From JAZQHR01 sp045540815 (GTDB lineage Bacteria > Bacillota > Clostridia > UMGS1810): a DNA stretch of 64,000 nucleotides. Position numbers and translations under genes: made by a program. Below the pieces are notes generated by a model. It was not told the origin of the DNA. It saw only the letters and a program-made list of their open reading frames with translations, and ran no database searches. Where the stretch lies: contig JAZQHY010000018.1 in the NCBI GenBank assembly GCA_045540815.1, positions 1 to 64,000 on the forward strand, given 5' to 3'. Below, one piece after another: positions 51,309 through 59,951 of this stretch. How positions within the stretch are numbered: the stretch's first letter is position 1; each line of letters opens with the position of its first letter.

Positions 51309-51860
51309 TTATTTCATTACAACTGCGATAAATTTAACATCTTCGTTACCTATCGCAACTTCAGCATGGGGAACACTTGCATCAAAATATACGCTGTCAC
51401 CTTCTGAAAGTTCGTACGAAATATCTCCTATGTAGAGAATCATTTTTCCCGAAAGGACATAGTTAAACTCCTGTCCATCGTGGCCGTGCATTACAGGCGG
51501 TTTGTCTGAAGGTTTTGTAGTAACCAAAAACGGTTCCGCCTTTTTGTTTCTGAATGTGTACGCTAGATGCTTGTAATCGTATTCGTGTTCTCTTTGTACT
51601 GAGTAGCCTTTGCCTTTTTCTACCATACAGCACATGCTTATGGTAGGTGCGTCGCCGCTTATCAGGTCTAGTACATCAACGCCAAGTATTTCTGCAGCGT
51701 TATATATGAAGCTGAATGAGAAGTCATTTTCGCCTTTTTCGTATGCGATGTATGTTTCTTCGTCAACGCCAAGCTTTTTCGCCATCTCAGATGTTGAAAT
51801 CTCAACGTCTTCTCTTAAACACGCTAGACGCATACCGATATCTTTAATCTGGTTATTCAT
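51309..51860 (-). CDS. XRE-cupin transcriptional regulator
   Basis: A 183-residue regulator: XRE domain at about 10-65 (REDVEISTSEMAKKLGVDEE, YIAYEKGENDFSFSF) and a cupin domain at about 105-180 (PPVMHGHDGQEFNYVLSGKM, LSEGDSVYFDASVPHA). The cupin probably binds a small metabolite. It lies between the oxidoreductase gamma subunit and the acyl-CoA synthetase, an arrangement seen in clostridia, and probably regulates this unit. Confidence 0.9.
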   Translation of the reverse strand: MNNQIKDIGMRLACLREDVEISTSEMAKKLGVDEETYIAYEKGENDFSFSFIYNAAEILGVDVLDLISGDAPTISMCCMVEKGKGYSVQREHEYDYKHLAYTFRNKKAEPFLVTTKPSDKPPVMHGHDGQEFNYVLSGKMILYIGDISYELSEGDSVYFDASVPHAEVAIGNEDVKFIAVVMK

Positions 51861-51876
51861 TCCTTCATTACCTCCT

Positions 51877-52413
51877 TTATGCTTCGTAGTTATAGCCTAG
51901 TTCTAAGGCTTTCTTGTTTGCTTCTACTAGGTGCTGTTTTTTTGCAGGAACAACCTTTTCAACGGTTGATGCAATGTTTTCATATGGCATAATTTCGCTG
52001 TGCTTTATCATTTTGCCAAGAATTATCATATTTGCAAGACCTGCAAGGTCGTTTTTAGCTGCAAGCTCTGTTGCAGGGATGTAGTAAACTTTTACGTCAT
52101 CTCTTTCAACTTTTTTGTCGATAAGTGAGCTTTCAACGTATATCTCACCGCCGGGAACAACCGCATCTACATATTTGTCAAGTGATGGTCCGTTCATAGC
52201 AATAAGTATGTCAGGCTTGTCAACGATAGGAGAGCCTACCTGTGTGTCTGATATAATTATACTGCAGTTTGCAGTACCGCCACGCATTTCAGGGCCGTAA
52301 GACGGTAGCCAGCTTACCTCTTTATTGTCTAGTAGACCTTCATAAGCAAGGAATTTACCTGAAAACAATATTCCCTGTCCGCCAAATCCGGCAATTAGTA
52401 TTTGTTTAGTCAC
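51877..52413 (-). CDS. 2-oxoacid:ferredoxin oxidoreductase, gamma subunit
   Basis: A 178-residue gamma subunit: ILIAGFGGQGILFSGKFLAY at the start, SWLPSYGPEMRGGTANCSII in the middle. It is part of a four-subunit KorABCD/VorABCD complex that oxidises a 2-oxoacid to acyl-CoA and CO2, reducing ferredoxin. It follows the beta subunit by three bases. AAGGAGG lies before the ATG. Confidence 0.92.
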   Translation of the reverse strand: MTKQILIAGFGGQGILFSGKFLAYEGLLDNKEVSWLPSYGPEMRGGTANCSIIISDTQVGSPIVDKPDILIAMNGPSLDKYVDAVVPGGEIYVESSLIDKKVERDDVKVYYIPATELAAKNDLAGLANMIILGKMIKHSEIMPYENIASTVEKVVPAKKQHLVEANKKALELGYNYEA

Positions 52414-52416
52414 GAT

Positions 52417-53172
52417 TTATTCCTCCTTACCTGCGAATTTATCTTTGTAAACGCCTAGAGGGTAATATGGAAGCATATTTTCCTCAAGCCAGCCGATAGC
52501 TTTGTCAGGTGCCATACCCCAGTTTGTAGGGCAGGTAGATAGCACTTCAACAAGTGAGAAACCTTTGCCGTCTATCTGGTTCTGGAAAGCTTTCTTTATA
52601 GCAGCTTTTGCGTTTTTGATGTTTTTAACGTTGTTAACAGCAACTCTCTCTAAGTAAGTAGCGCCGTCAAGCTGTGATAACATTTCACAAACCTTTATAG
52701 GATAACCAACCTTTGATACATCACGTCCGTAAGGAGATGTCTGTGTTACCTGACCCGGAAGTGTAGTAGGAGCCATCTGACCGCCTGTCATACCATAGAT
52801 TGCGTTGTTTACAAATATTACTGTAATGTTTTCGCCTCTTGCTGCAGAGTGAACAGTTTCTGCAGTACCGATAGCTGCAAGGTCGCCGTCGCCCTGATAA
52901 GTAAATACTATGTTGTTTTCAGGGTCTGAACGCTTAACACCTGTAGCAACTGCAGGTGCTCTGCCGTGTGCTGCCTGAACCATATCTACATTAAAGTAAT
53001 TGTATGCAAATACCGAACATCCAACCGATGCTACACCGATTGTTCTGCCCTGTATACCAAGCTCGTCAATCGCTTCAGCTACAAGTCTGTGGATTATGCC
53101 GTGTGTACAACCCGGACAGTAGTGTAGGGTTGCGTCTGTAAGTGCTTTTGGTTTTTCAAATACTATGCTCAT
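52417..53172 (-). CDS. 2-oxoacid:ferredoxin oxidoreductase, TPP-binding beta subunit
   Basis: A 251-residue beta subunit with the thiamine-diphosphate motif (YQGDGDLAAIGTAET ... NNAIYGMTGGQMAPT) and HYCPGCTHG near the start, whose cysteines fit cluster ligands. It carries the decarboxylation chemistry. The start overlaps the alpha-subunit stop by one base. It is most like 2-oxoisovalerate (VorA) or 2-oxoglutarate (KorB) enzymes; linkage to a branched-chain aminotransferase gene favours the former. Confidence 0.92.
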   Translation of the reverse strand: MSIVFEKPKALTDATLHYCPGCTHGIIHRLVAEAIDELGIQGRTIGVASVGCSVFAYNYFNVDMVQAAHGRAPAVATGVKRSDPENNIVFTYQGDGDLAAIGTAETVHSAARGENITVIFVNNAIYGMTGGQMAPTTLPGQVTQTSPYGRDVSKVGYPIKVCEMLSQLDGATYLERVAVNNVKNIKNAKAAIKKAFQNQIDGKGFSLVEVLSTCPTNWGMAPDKAIGWLEENMLPYYPLGVYKDKFAGKEE

Positions 53173-54242
53173 TAGTTTGCACCTCCTATTTTTGCAGCTT
53201 CATTTATAGAATTAAGAACGTCTTCAACTGTATGTATCATACCGCCAACTCTGCTGCATAGAAGAACAGGCTTTTTGCAGCGAGTAGCAAGCTCTATGTC
53301 TTCTATCATCTGTCCCATATTAAGCTCAACTGATACAAATGCTTTAACCTTGTCAGCAGCTTTGTTTAGAACTTCCTTAGGGAACGGCCAAACAGTGATA
53401 GGTCTTATCATACCAACCTTTATACCCTGTTTTCTTGCCTCGTCAATAGCGTTTTTAGATACTCTGGCTGCGATGCCGAATGCTACTATACAGATTTCAG
53501 CGTCGTCCATCATATACTCTTCGTACATAGCCTCGTTTTCTTCAACGATTTTGTATCTTTTGTATCTTTCTATGTTGTAAACTTCAAGCTCGTCAGGCTG
53601 AATGAATAGTGAGTTTACTATGTTAGGCTTTCTTTCACATTTTGTGCCTGTAAGCGCCCAAGACTTGTCATACTGTTTAACTTCGCCAAGGTCTAACGAT
53701 ACTGGCTCCATCATCTGACCCATAGTACCATCTGCAAGTAGCATTGCAGGCATTCTGTACTTTTCTGCAAGGTCAAAACCTTTGAATGTAAGAGAAACCA
53801 TTTCCTGAACTGATGACGGTGCTAAAACTATCATATGATAGTCGCCGTGACCGCCACCGCGTGTAGCCTGGAAATAGTCAGACTGTGATGGCTGAATACC
53901 GCCAAGACCAGGGCCGCCTCTCTGTACGTTTACTACAAGTGCAGGAAGGTCACAACCTGCAAGGTATGATAGACCCTCACTCTTTAGTGATATACCAGGG
54001 CTTGATGATGATGTCATAACCCTTTTACCAGTAGCTGCTACACCAATAACCATATTTATCGCAGCAACTTCACTCTCTGCCTGTAAGAACACTCCGCCGT
54101 CAACCTTTGGAAGTCTTTTAGACATATATGCTGCAACCTCTGTCTGAGGTGTTATAGGATAACCGAAATAATGCTTACAGCCTGCCATAATAGCAGCTTC
54201 AGCCAATGCTTCGTTACCTTTCATTAAAACTTTATTCTGCAT
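53172..54242 (-). CDS. 2-oxoacid:ferredoxin oxidoreductase, alpha subunit
   Basis: A 356-residue alpha subunit: MKGNEALAEAAIMAGCKHYF, GYPITPQTEVA, MTSSSSPGISLKSEGLSYLA, VQRGGPGLGGIQPSQSDYFQ and the C-terminal VSVELNMGQMIEDIELA. It follows the ferredoxin-like delta subunit gene by 42 bases. The overall order delta-alpha-beta-gamma matches VorDBAC-type complexes. Confidence 0.93.
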   Translation of the reverse strand: MQNKVLMKGNEALAEAAIMAGCKHYFGYPITPQTEVAAYMSKRLPKVDGGVFLQAESEVAAINMVIGVAATGKRVMTSSSSPGISLKSEGLSYLAGCDLPALVVNVQRGGPGLGGIQPSQSDYFQATRGGGHGDYHMIVLAPSSVQEMVSLTFKGFDLAEKYRMPAMLLADGTMGQMMEPVSLDLGEVKQYDKSWALTGTKCERKPNIVNSLFIQPDELEVYNIERYKRYKIVEENEAMYEEYMMDDAEICIVAFGIAARVSKNAIDEARKQGIKVGMIRPITVWPFPKEVLNKAADKVKAFVSVELNMGQMIEDIELATRCKKPVLLCSRVGGMIHTVEDVLNSINEAAKIGGAN

Positions 54243-54284
54243 TTTAATTTCCTCTGCCTTTCCGTCCGAAAAATGTGGACTAAA

Positions 54285-54488
54285 TTATTTCTCAACTGTT
54301 ATTACGCAGTCAGGACACATTGTTGCACAAAAAGCACAGCCTATGCACGCGCTTTCGTCGGTAAGTCCTGCAGGGCGGTAGCCCTTCGCGTTAAATGTAT
54401 CTTTAAGCTCTACTATGTGCTTTGGACAAGCAGTTACACAAAGTCCGCAGCCTTTACATAGAGTTTCGTTAAATATTGCTCTTGCCAT
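54285..54488 (-). CDS. 2-oxoacid:ferredoxin oxidoreductase, ferredoxin-like delta subunit
   Basis: A 67-residue 2[4Fe-4S] protein: CKGCGLCVTACPKH and CIGCAFCATMCPDC. As the delta subunit it moves electrons from the TPP site to soluble ferredoxin, such as the one encoded at 38435. AGGAGG lies before the ATG. It is the first gene of the oxidoreductase group. Confidence 0.93.
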   Translation of the reverse strand: MARAIFNETLCKGCGLCVTACPKHIVELKDTFNAKGYRPAGLTDESACIGCAFCATMCPDCVITVEK

Positions 54489-54523
54489 AGATATACCTCC
54501 TTTGCAATAGGATTTTATGAAAA

Positions 54524-55171
54524 TTATTTTTGTGTTACATAAATTTTTATCGGCATAGCATTTTCAATGCCGTCTGTCGAAATCTCCTCGTTTATAGTAG
54601 TAAACCTTACAGGAAGTCCTGTTTTAGCGGAAATTTCATTTGCATAATCCATACTTTCAAGTACGTCTTCTGATGTGGTTTCTTCACCAAGGTTAGAGTT
54701 ATTTACTATCCCTGTGAACTTAACCTTTCCTGCGTCCTCAATCTCACGCATAACCTCTATGGTTTCGTCGGCAGTTTTTGTAAGGTATCTGTACTTGTTT
54801 ACCACAAAAAGCATTTCGTAGTCATTTTCCGAAACTATCGCCTCGGCATATCTGCCAAGTGCGAGTGCGCCTCGGTCGTCACCGCCTACGTCTATTACTG
54901 CAGAGATTGATTTGTCGTGAATGATTGAATATGTTTCTGCAGGAAGGGCAGGAGTGTCTACATTTGAGTTTGCATAAGGTGAAGATATAAGCTTTATGCC
55001 GTTATCTTCCAAAATGCTCTCTGCGTCCTTTGTACGAAAGTACGGGTTTACTATGTCAAGGTCGGCTATGGCAACATTCCCATTATGCTCTTTTAATCTA
55101 AATGCATAGTTTATTGCTATGTTGGTTTTGCCGCTGCCGTAGTGCCCTGCAAATATTGTTATTCGTTTCAT
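54524..55171 (-). CDS. ParA/CobQ-like P-loop ATPase
   Basis: A 215-residue deviant-Walker P-loop protein: IFAGHYGSGKTNIAIN near the start, VAIADLDIVNPYFRTKD and VIDVGGDDRGALALGRY. It is not a plasmid partition protein by context; it lies between the aminotransferase gene and the oxidoreductase delta gene. Similar stand-alone ATPases occur next to clostridial oxidoreductase genes, and a role in cofactor or cluster insertion is conceivable but unproven. Confidence 0.7.
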   Translation of the reverse strand: MKRITIFAGHYGSGKTNIAINYAFRLKEHNGNVAIADLDIVNPYFRTKDAESILEDNGIKLISSPYANSNVDTPALPAETYSIIHDKSISAVIDVGGDDRGALALGRYAEAIVSENDYEMLFVVNKYRYLTKTADETIEVMREIEDAGKVKFTGIVNNSNLGEETTSEDVLESMDYANEISAKTGLPVRFTTINEEISTDGIENAMPIKIYVTQK

Positions 55172-55216
55172 ATTGCCAATACCTCCTGTCTTAATTTGTC
55201 GAATGTTTAATTAAAA

Positions 55217-56275
55217 TTAAACTTCAAGTGTCCAGCCAAATGTATCCTCGGCTTTGCCCCACTGGATACCTGTTAGTGTATCGTATAGAGTCTGTGTAAC
55301 TTCGCCGATTTTACCACCGTTTACTGTGTAGTCTTTACCATCGTACTCAAGTAGACCGATAGGAGATACTACCGCCGCCGTACCGCAACCCCAGGCCTCT
55401 TCAAGCTTGCCGTTTTCAAGCGCGTCTACAAGCTCGTCGATTGAAAGAAGTCTTTCAGATACAGTGTAGCCTTTTGATTTAAGTAGTTCTATACAAGATT
55501 TTCTTGTTATACCAGGAAGTATTGAGCCTGTAAGTGCAGGAGTAACAATTTCGCCGTTTATTTTGAACATAACGTTCATAGCGCCAACTTCCTCGATGTA
55601 CTTTCTCTCAACACCGTCAAGCCATAGTACCTGAGAAAAGCCTTTTTTCTCTGCGTTTTCACCAGCTCTGTTTGATGCTGCGTAGTTACCGCCACATTTA
55701 GCGTAACCAGTACCGCCTCTAACTGCTCTTACATCGTCTTTTTCTATCATAATCTTAACAGGGTTGATGCCTTCTTTGTAGTAGCTTCCACTTGGAGATG
55801 CTATTATTATAAATTTTGCAGCGTTTATAGAGTGAACGCCTAGTGTTTCGTCGTTACCAAATAGGAAAGGACGAAGGTAAAGTGATTCGCCGTTACCTGA
55901 TGGTACCCAATCCTGTTCGTGCTTTACAAATTCTGTGATAGCCTGTAGCATATCATTTTCGTCCATCTGCGGAAGTCTAAGTCTTTCAGCAGAGTTGTTC
56001 ATTCTTCTAACGTTTTCGATAGGTCTGAAAAGCTGAACTTTGCCATCTGCACGTCTGTAAGCTTTTAGTCCTTCAAATATTTCTGCGCCATAGTGAAATA
56101 CTGTAGCTGCAGGGTGAAGTGAAAGATTTGCAAATGGTTCAATTCTTGCATTAAACCAGCCTTTTTCTCTTGTGTAGTCCATTACAAACATATGGTTTGT
56201 AAACTGTTTTCCAAAGCCTTCAATTTTGTCAGGCTTTACTACTGGGTTTGTGTTTTCGATTATCTTAATCTCCAT
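55217..56275 (-). CDS. ilvE: Branched-chain amino-acid aminotransferase
   Basis: A 352-residue fold-type IV PLP enzyme: ATVFHYGAEIFEGLKAYRRA, YLRPFLFG, GGTGYAKCGGNYAAS with the PLP lysine, EEVGAMNVMF and GSILPGITRKS. It exchanges amino groups between Leu, Ile or Val and 2-oxoglutarate. The ATG at 56275 is chosen; the upstream ATG at 56290 overlaps GGAGG. With the oxidoreductase downstream it could feed branched 2-oxoacids to acyl-CoA, or work in synthesis. Confidence 0.94.
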   Translation of the reverse strand: MEIKIIENTNPVVKPDKIEGFGKQFTNHMFVMDYTREKGWFNARIEPFANLSLHPAATVFHYGAEIFEGLKAYRRADGKVQLFRPIENVRRMNNSAERLRLPQMDENDMLQAITEFVKHEQDWVPSGNGESLYLRPFLFGNDETLGVHSINAAKFIIIASPSGSYYKEGINPVKIMIEKDDVRAVRGGTGYAKCGGNYAASNRAGENAEKKGFSQVLWLDGVERKYIEEVGAMNVMFKINGEIVTPALTGSILPGITRKSCIELLKSKGYTVSERLLSIDELVDALENGKLEEAWGCGTAAVVSPIGLLEYDGKDYTVNGGKIGEVTQTLYDTLTGIQWGKAEDTFGWTLEV

Positions 56276-56302
56276 CTTAAATTCCTCCATTTAATTTCTT
56301 CA

Positions 56303-57217
56303 TTAAATTTCATTTATATCATAAGGTGTTGTTTGATATACATAATAATTAAGCCAGTTTGAATATAAAAGGCTTGCGCCTGAACGCCATGTGTTTTTTG
56401 GCTCTTTTGTATCGTCATCGTCAGGGAAATAGTTTACAGGTACATCTATAGGAAGTCCTGCGTTTTTATCCCTTAGATATTCTTTCTTTAATGTATCGGC
56501 ATCGTATTCCGAATGTCCTGTTATAAAGAACTGTCTGCCGTTGTCGGTAGCAAGTGCATATATGCCTGCTTCCTTTGATGTGGAAAGTATCCTAAGCTCA
56601 GGTACTTTTTCTACGTCTGCTCTCTTAATAGTGGTATGTCTTGAATGAGGTACGTTGAATTCTTCGTCAAAGCCACGGAAAAGCATAGATGTTTTTCTTT
56701 CAACCTTGTGCTTAAATATACCGAACATCTTTTTATCCAGCGGATATTTCTTTACTCCGTAGTGGTAGTAAAGCGCCGCCTGTGCTCCCCAGCATATGTG
56801 GAAGGTGCTGTGAACGTTTGTCTTTGTCCATTCCATTATCTCGCAAAGCTCATCCCAGTAGGCAACCTCTTCAAACTCCATAAGTTCAACCGGTGCGCCG
56901 GTTATTATCATTCCGTCAAACTTTAGATGCTTTACATCATCAAAATGCTTGTAAAAAGTTTGCAGGTGACTTTTCGAGGTGTTTTTTGAACTGTATGTTT
57001 TTGTGCATATAAGCTCTATCTCAACCTGAAGAGGTGAATTTCCAAGCAGTCTTACAAGCTGGGTTTCGGTGTCTATTTTTAGCGGCATCAGGTTAAGTAT
57101 CAGTATTTTAAGCGGTCTGATGTCCTGTGTGATAGCCCTTTTTTCTGTCATTACAAATATGTTTTCCTTGCCGAGCACCTTTACTGCAGGTAGCCCGTCG
57201 GGTATTTTAATAGGCAT
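56303..57217 (-). CDS. metA: Homoserine O-acyltransferase MetA
   Basis: A 304-residue Met[38 protein letters not shown], the catalytic cysteine in [16 protein letters not shown] and the His/Glu region [17 protein letters not shown]. It activates homoserine for methionine synthesis. The downstream use by an O-acetylhomoserine enzyme suggests that acetyl-CoA is the donor, as in most Firmicutes. AAGGAGG precedes the ATG at 57217. It lies 32 bases after metY. Confidence 0.93.
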   Translation of the reverse strand: MPIKIPDGLPAVKVLGKENIFVMTEKRAITQDIRPLKILILNLMPLKIDTETQLVRLLGNSPLQVEIELICTKTYSSKNTSKSHLQTFYKHFDDVKHLKFDGMIITGAPVELMEFEEVAYWDELCEIMEWTKTNVHSTFHICWGAQAALYYHYGVKKYPLDKKMFGIFKHKVERKTSMLFRGFDEEFNVPHSRHTTIKRADVEKVPELRILSTSKEAGIYALATDNGRQFFITGHSEYDADTLKKEYLRDKNAGLPIDVPVNYFPDDDDTKEPKNTWRSGASLLYSNWLNYYVYQTTPYDINEI

Positions 57218-57249
57218 CGTATCCCCCTCCTTTGCCAAATTGGTTTTTA

Positions 57250-58527
57250 TTAGTCCTCAAGTGCCTGTTTTAAGTCGGCTATGATATCTTCGGTATTTTC
57301 TATACCGCACGAAAATCTTATTGAGCTTGCAGAAATGCCTGCAGCTATAAGCTCTTCGTCTGTCATCTGTCTGTGAGTGGCGCTTGCAGGGTGAAGCACG
57401 CAAGTGTGTGCGTCTGCAACGTGAGTTGCGATGATAGCAAGTTTAAGCTTTTTCATAAACTTTTCTGCAGCTTCTCTTCCGCCTTCTATCCCAAAGCTAA
57501 CTACGCCGCACGAGCCGTTTTTAAGATATTTCTTTGCAAGCTCGTGGTATTTGTCTCCGGGTAGTCCGCAGTAAGTAACAGACTTAATCTTTGGATGATT
57601 ATTTAAAAATTCCGCTACTGCCTGACCATTTTGGCAATGCTTTTTCATTCTAACGTGAAGGCTTTCAAGTCCAAGGTTTAGAATGTAAGCGTTGTGAGGC
57701 GACTGTATTGAGCCAAGGCCACGCATAAGCTGTGCGGTAGCTTTTGTGATGTATGCGCCCTCAAGTCCAAATCTCTCAGTGTATGTAACGCCGTGGTAGC
57801 TTGCATCAGGTGTGCAAAGTCCGGGGTACTTGTCAGGATATTTAGTCCAGTCAAATTTTCCCGAATCAACGATGCATCCGCCAACTCCTGCCGAGTGACC
57901 GTCCATATATTTTGTAGTAGAGTGGGTAACAATGTCCGCACCCCATTCAAATGGTCTGCAGTTTACAGGTGTAGCGAATGTGTTGTCCACGATTAGCGGT
58001 ACTCCGTGCTTATGTGCCATATTTGCAAATCGTTCTATATCAAGAACTGTAAGTGCAGGGTTTGCTATCGTTTCAGCAAACACCGCTTTTGTGTTGTCCT
58101 TAAACGCTGCTTCAAATTCCTCGTCTGTACAATCTGGTGAAATGAATGTAAAGTCTATACCCATTTTTCTCATTGTAACGTTAAACAAGTTGAAGCTTCC
58201 GCCGTATATGCACGATGAAGATACTATGTGGTCGCCGCAAGATGCAATGTTGAATATACTAAAGAAAGTTGCCGCCTGACCTGATGATGTAAGCATAGCG
58301 GCAGTTCCGCCTTCAAGCTCGCATATCTTTGCAGCTGCGTAGTCGTTTGTAGGGTTTTGTAATCTTGTGTAAAAATATCCGCTAGCCTCAAGGTCGAATA
58401 GCTTTGCCATATCTTCGCTTGTATCGTATTTAAATGTAGTGCTCTGAATAAGTGGTACCTGTCTTGGCTCGCCGTTTCCCGGCTTGTATCCTGCCTGTAC
58501 GCATTTAGTTTCTATACCTTGTTTCAT
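57250..58527 (-). CDS. metY: O-acetylhomoserine aminocarboxypropyltransferase (sulfhydrylase)
   Basis: A 425-residue Cys/Met-metabolism PLP enzyme: [60 protein letters not shown] and the PLP lysine in [17 protein letters not shown]. It makes homocysteine from O-acetylhomoserine and sulfide. It is the first gene of the methionine pair. No SAM-I riboswitch or T-box signature was found in the leader. Confidence 0.94.
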   Translation of the reverse strand: MKQGIETKCVQAGYKPGNGEPRQVPLIQSTTFKYDTSEDMAKLFDLEASGYFYTRLQNPTNDYAAAKICELEGGTAAMLTSSGQAATFFSIFNIASCGDHIVSSSCIYGGSFNLFNVTMRKMGIDFTFISPDCTDEEFEAAFKDNTKAVFAETIANPALTVLDIERFANMAHKHGVPLIVDNTFATPVNCRPFEWGADIVTHSTTKYMDGHSAGVGGCIVDSGKFDWTKYPDKYPGLCTPDASYHGVTYTERFGLEGAYITKATAQLMRGLGSIQSPHNAYILNLGLESLHVRMKKHCQNGQAVAEFLNNHPKIKSVTYCGLPGDKYHELAKKYLKNGSCGVVSFGIEGGREAAEKFMKKLKLAIIATHVADAHTCVLHPASATHRQMTDEELIAAGISASSIRFSCGIENTEDIIADLKQALED

Positions 58528-58601
58528 AAGAGTTTATCCTCCTTTTTACTTATCTTTCAATTGATATTTTAAAGTGCCTGTTTTTTAGCTTATTTATGAA
58601 T

Positions 58602-58633
58602 AAAAAACGGCTTCACCGGAAAGGCAAAGCCGT
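58602..58633. terminator. Terminator-like hairpin between the small membrane ORF and metY
   Basis: AAAAAACGGCTT and AAGCCGT pair; on the minus strand the stem is followed by TTTTTTATT. It would end transcripts from the structured RNA/small ORF upstream of metY. Confidence 0.7.
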
Positions 58634-58647
58634 ATATCATACTAAAA

Positions 58648-58902
58648 TCATATGTTTGCAGCTTTTAATTGCCTTTTTCCTTTGAACTTATATATTATCA
58701 TAATTATCATAATGCAAGGTATTATTATCACATCTAGCATAATGCTAATGAGTATAATTAGGCAAAATAAAACAGACATTGCAAGGGCAATGTCTGAAAA
58801 AATTACGCTATTAACTGTATTATTTGCAGGACAAGAAGGTGATGCAACTTTTCTTGCACCATTAGATGATTTTTTGGTTGTGGAAAAATTAAACTGTGTC
58901 AT
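58648..58902 (-). CDS. Putative small membrane protein downstream of a structured RNA
   Basis: An 84-residue frame. The N-terminal 40 residues are polar (NFSTTKKSSNGARKV); the rest is very hydrophobic and isoleucine-rich (MSVLFCLIILISIMLDVIII, PCIMIIMIIYKF), giving one long or two short membrane segments, and it ends in basic residues. AAGGAG lies ten bases before the ATG, directly after the closing stem of the structured RNA. No family is recognised. An overlapping plus-strand frame of equal length has no ribosome site. The coding status is uncertain. Confidence 0.4.
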   Translation of the reverse strand: MTQFNFSTTKKSSNGARKVASPSCPANNTVNSVIFSDIALAMSVLFCLIILISIMLDVIIIPCIMIIMIIYKFKGKRQLKAANI

Positions 58903-58918
58903 CTAAGCTTCTCTCCTT

Positions 58919-59087
58919 GAGCCGATGGGAGCCACATCCCATAAGCCTTAAATTTGAAAAATTTTAATTCTTTAAATTTGTCGTCCTCGTAAGGCGACAG
59001 TATATTTGCAGGACTTTCTGTAGCATTACAGAAAATTTATATTTTTAAACCTTATGGGATTTGACTCCCATCGGCTCTATAAATATA
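58919..59087 (-). ncRNA. Structured RNA with long closing stem
   Basis: On the minus strand GAGCCGATGGGAG pairs with CTCCCATCGGCTC (13 of 13), and after a four-by-four internal loop ATCCCATAAG pairs with CTTATGGGAT (10 of 10). Inside lie TTTCTGTA/TACAGAAA (hairpin with five-base loop) and GTCGCCT/AGGACGAC (hairpin with one bulge), plus an unpaired GTCCT that could form a pseudoknot with AGGAC. It begins just after a promoter. No known riboswitch was recognised; a leader element or a free-standing small RNA are both possible. Confidence 0.75.
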
Positions 59088-59093
59088 TATTAG

Positions 59094-59122
59094 ATAATAC
59101 CACGATAACATTGTTTTGTCAA
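59094..59122 (-). promoter_or_regulatory. Strong promoter of the structured RNA
   Basis: TTGACA (59117-59122), 17-base spacer and TATTAT (59094-59099) on the minus strand. Transcription would begin about ten bases before the first stem, which fixes the orientation of the RNA. Confidence 0.8.
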
Positions 59123-59216
59123 GCAATTATAAATATTTTTACAAATTGCATACAATTGCCGTAAAAATGTATATATAATATGTATATTTTTGTACGTGTT
59201 TAGGTAAACAAAAATA

Positions 59217-59245
59217 AAAAAAGCCCTCTTAAAGAGAGCTTTTTG
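59217..59245. terminator. Terminator after the 95-residue membrane protein gene
   Basis: AAGCCCTCTT and AAGAGAGCTT with flanking A and T runs; one G-U pair. Confidence 0.7.
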
Positions 59246-59272
59246 TAATTTGTATGTCTGTTGTAATTAAAT

Positions 59273-59560
59273 TTAAGAGTTTGCAGCAATAAATATTATT
59301 AAAATTATAATTGAAATAATGCTAAGTAATAATCCTATTGTTGGATGTTTTTCAGTGTTGTGTTTTATTTTTGCTATTGCTGAACATATTATTGAAGGAA
59401 TAGCCGAATACATGCTTAGTGCGAGCAATATACCACCGTTATTGTCGTTCATGTTATCAATTCCTAATATTAACATAATAGAAGTAAATATTGAAATTAT
59501 TCCTAAAGTTAATCCTGTAATAGCTAAAGTGTGTTTAGGCTGATTGTTATTTTCAGACAT
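59273..59560 (-). CDS. Small integral membrane protein, DUF4190-like
   Basis: A 95-residue protein with a short polar start (SENNNQPKHTLAITGLTLGI) and three hydrophobic segments (about 11-32, 42-62 and 74-94). The layout resembles DUF4190-type proteins, whose function is unknown. GGGAG lies before the ATG. It is divergent from an XRE gene, with which it shares a spacer holding two operator-like palindromes, suggesting that the regulator controls it. Confidence 0.7.
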   Translation of the reverse strand: MSENNNQPKHTLAITGLTLGIISIFTSIMLILGIDNMNDNNGGILLALSMYSAIPSIICSAIAKIKHNTEKHPTIGLLLSIISIIILIIFIAANS

Positions 59561-59610
59561 TTAATCATCTCCCTGTATTTTATAAAACATACATAATTAC
59601 ACATATACTA

Positions 59611-59651
59611 TATAACAAATTGTTATATATGTCAACATAACGTTTTGTTAT
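59611..59651. promoter_or_regulatory. Pair of operator-like palindromes in a divergent spacer
   Basis: TATAACAA-A-TTGTTATA (59611-59627) is a perfect palindrome around a single base; a second related site, ATAAC-GTTTT-GTTAT (59637-59651), lies 25 bases on. Both face the small XRE protein gene on one side and the membrane protein gene on the other. Confidence 0.55.
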
Positions 59652-59690
59652 AATATATAATTTTTTTAAATAATAGAAATGGTGATGAAT

Positions 59691-59924
59691 ATGTATCGAA
59701 GAATAAGGGATTTAAGAGAAGACCAAGATTTAAAGCAATCAGATGTTGCGCAATATCTTAATTGTACGCAGGTTTGCTATTCATATTACGAGTCAGGAAA
59801 AAGAGATATTCCTACAAACATTTTAATTAAACTTGCTAATTTGTTTGAAGTTAGCGTGGATTACATTCTAGAGTTGACAGATATACGCGAACCATATAAA
59901 AAAATAAGAAAAGATAAATTTTAA
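59691..59924 (+). CDS. Small XRE-family regulator
   Basis: A 77-residue protein that is almost entirely an HTH_3 domain: MYRRIRDLREDQDLKQSDVA, CTQVCYSYYESGKRDIPTNI, KLANLFEVSVDYILELTD. The ATG at 59691 is preferred because homologous XRE proteins begin with this sequence, although ATGs at 59679 and 59685 are in frame. It is a likely repressor acting on the palindromes upstream. The GC content is low, as in all of this stretch. Confidence 0.85.
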   Translation: MYRRIRDLREDQDLKQSDVAQYLNCTQVCYSYYESGKRDIPTNILIKLANLFEVSVDYILELTDIREPYKKIRKDKF

Positions 59925-59951
59925 CATTGTTAAATTTATCTTTTCTTATTT
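59902..59951 (+). terminator. Long terminator overlapping the end of the XRE gene
   Basis: AAATAAGAAAAGATAAATTT (59902-59921) and its reverse complement (59932-59951) form a 20-base-pair AU-rich stem. The 5' arm encodes the last codons of the protein. Confidence 0.7.

Noticed and set aside
58652..58906. Plus-strand 84-residue frame opposite the small membrane ORF
   Set aside because: No ribosome binding site precedes its ATG, while the minus-strand frame has AAGGAG and a promoter-driven RNA upstream.
58528..59090. Possible SAM-I riboswitch or T-box ahead of the methionine genes
   Set aside because: None of the conserved SAM-I or T-box sequence blocks is present, and a terminator-like hairpin separates the structured RNA from metY.
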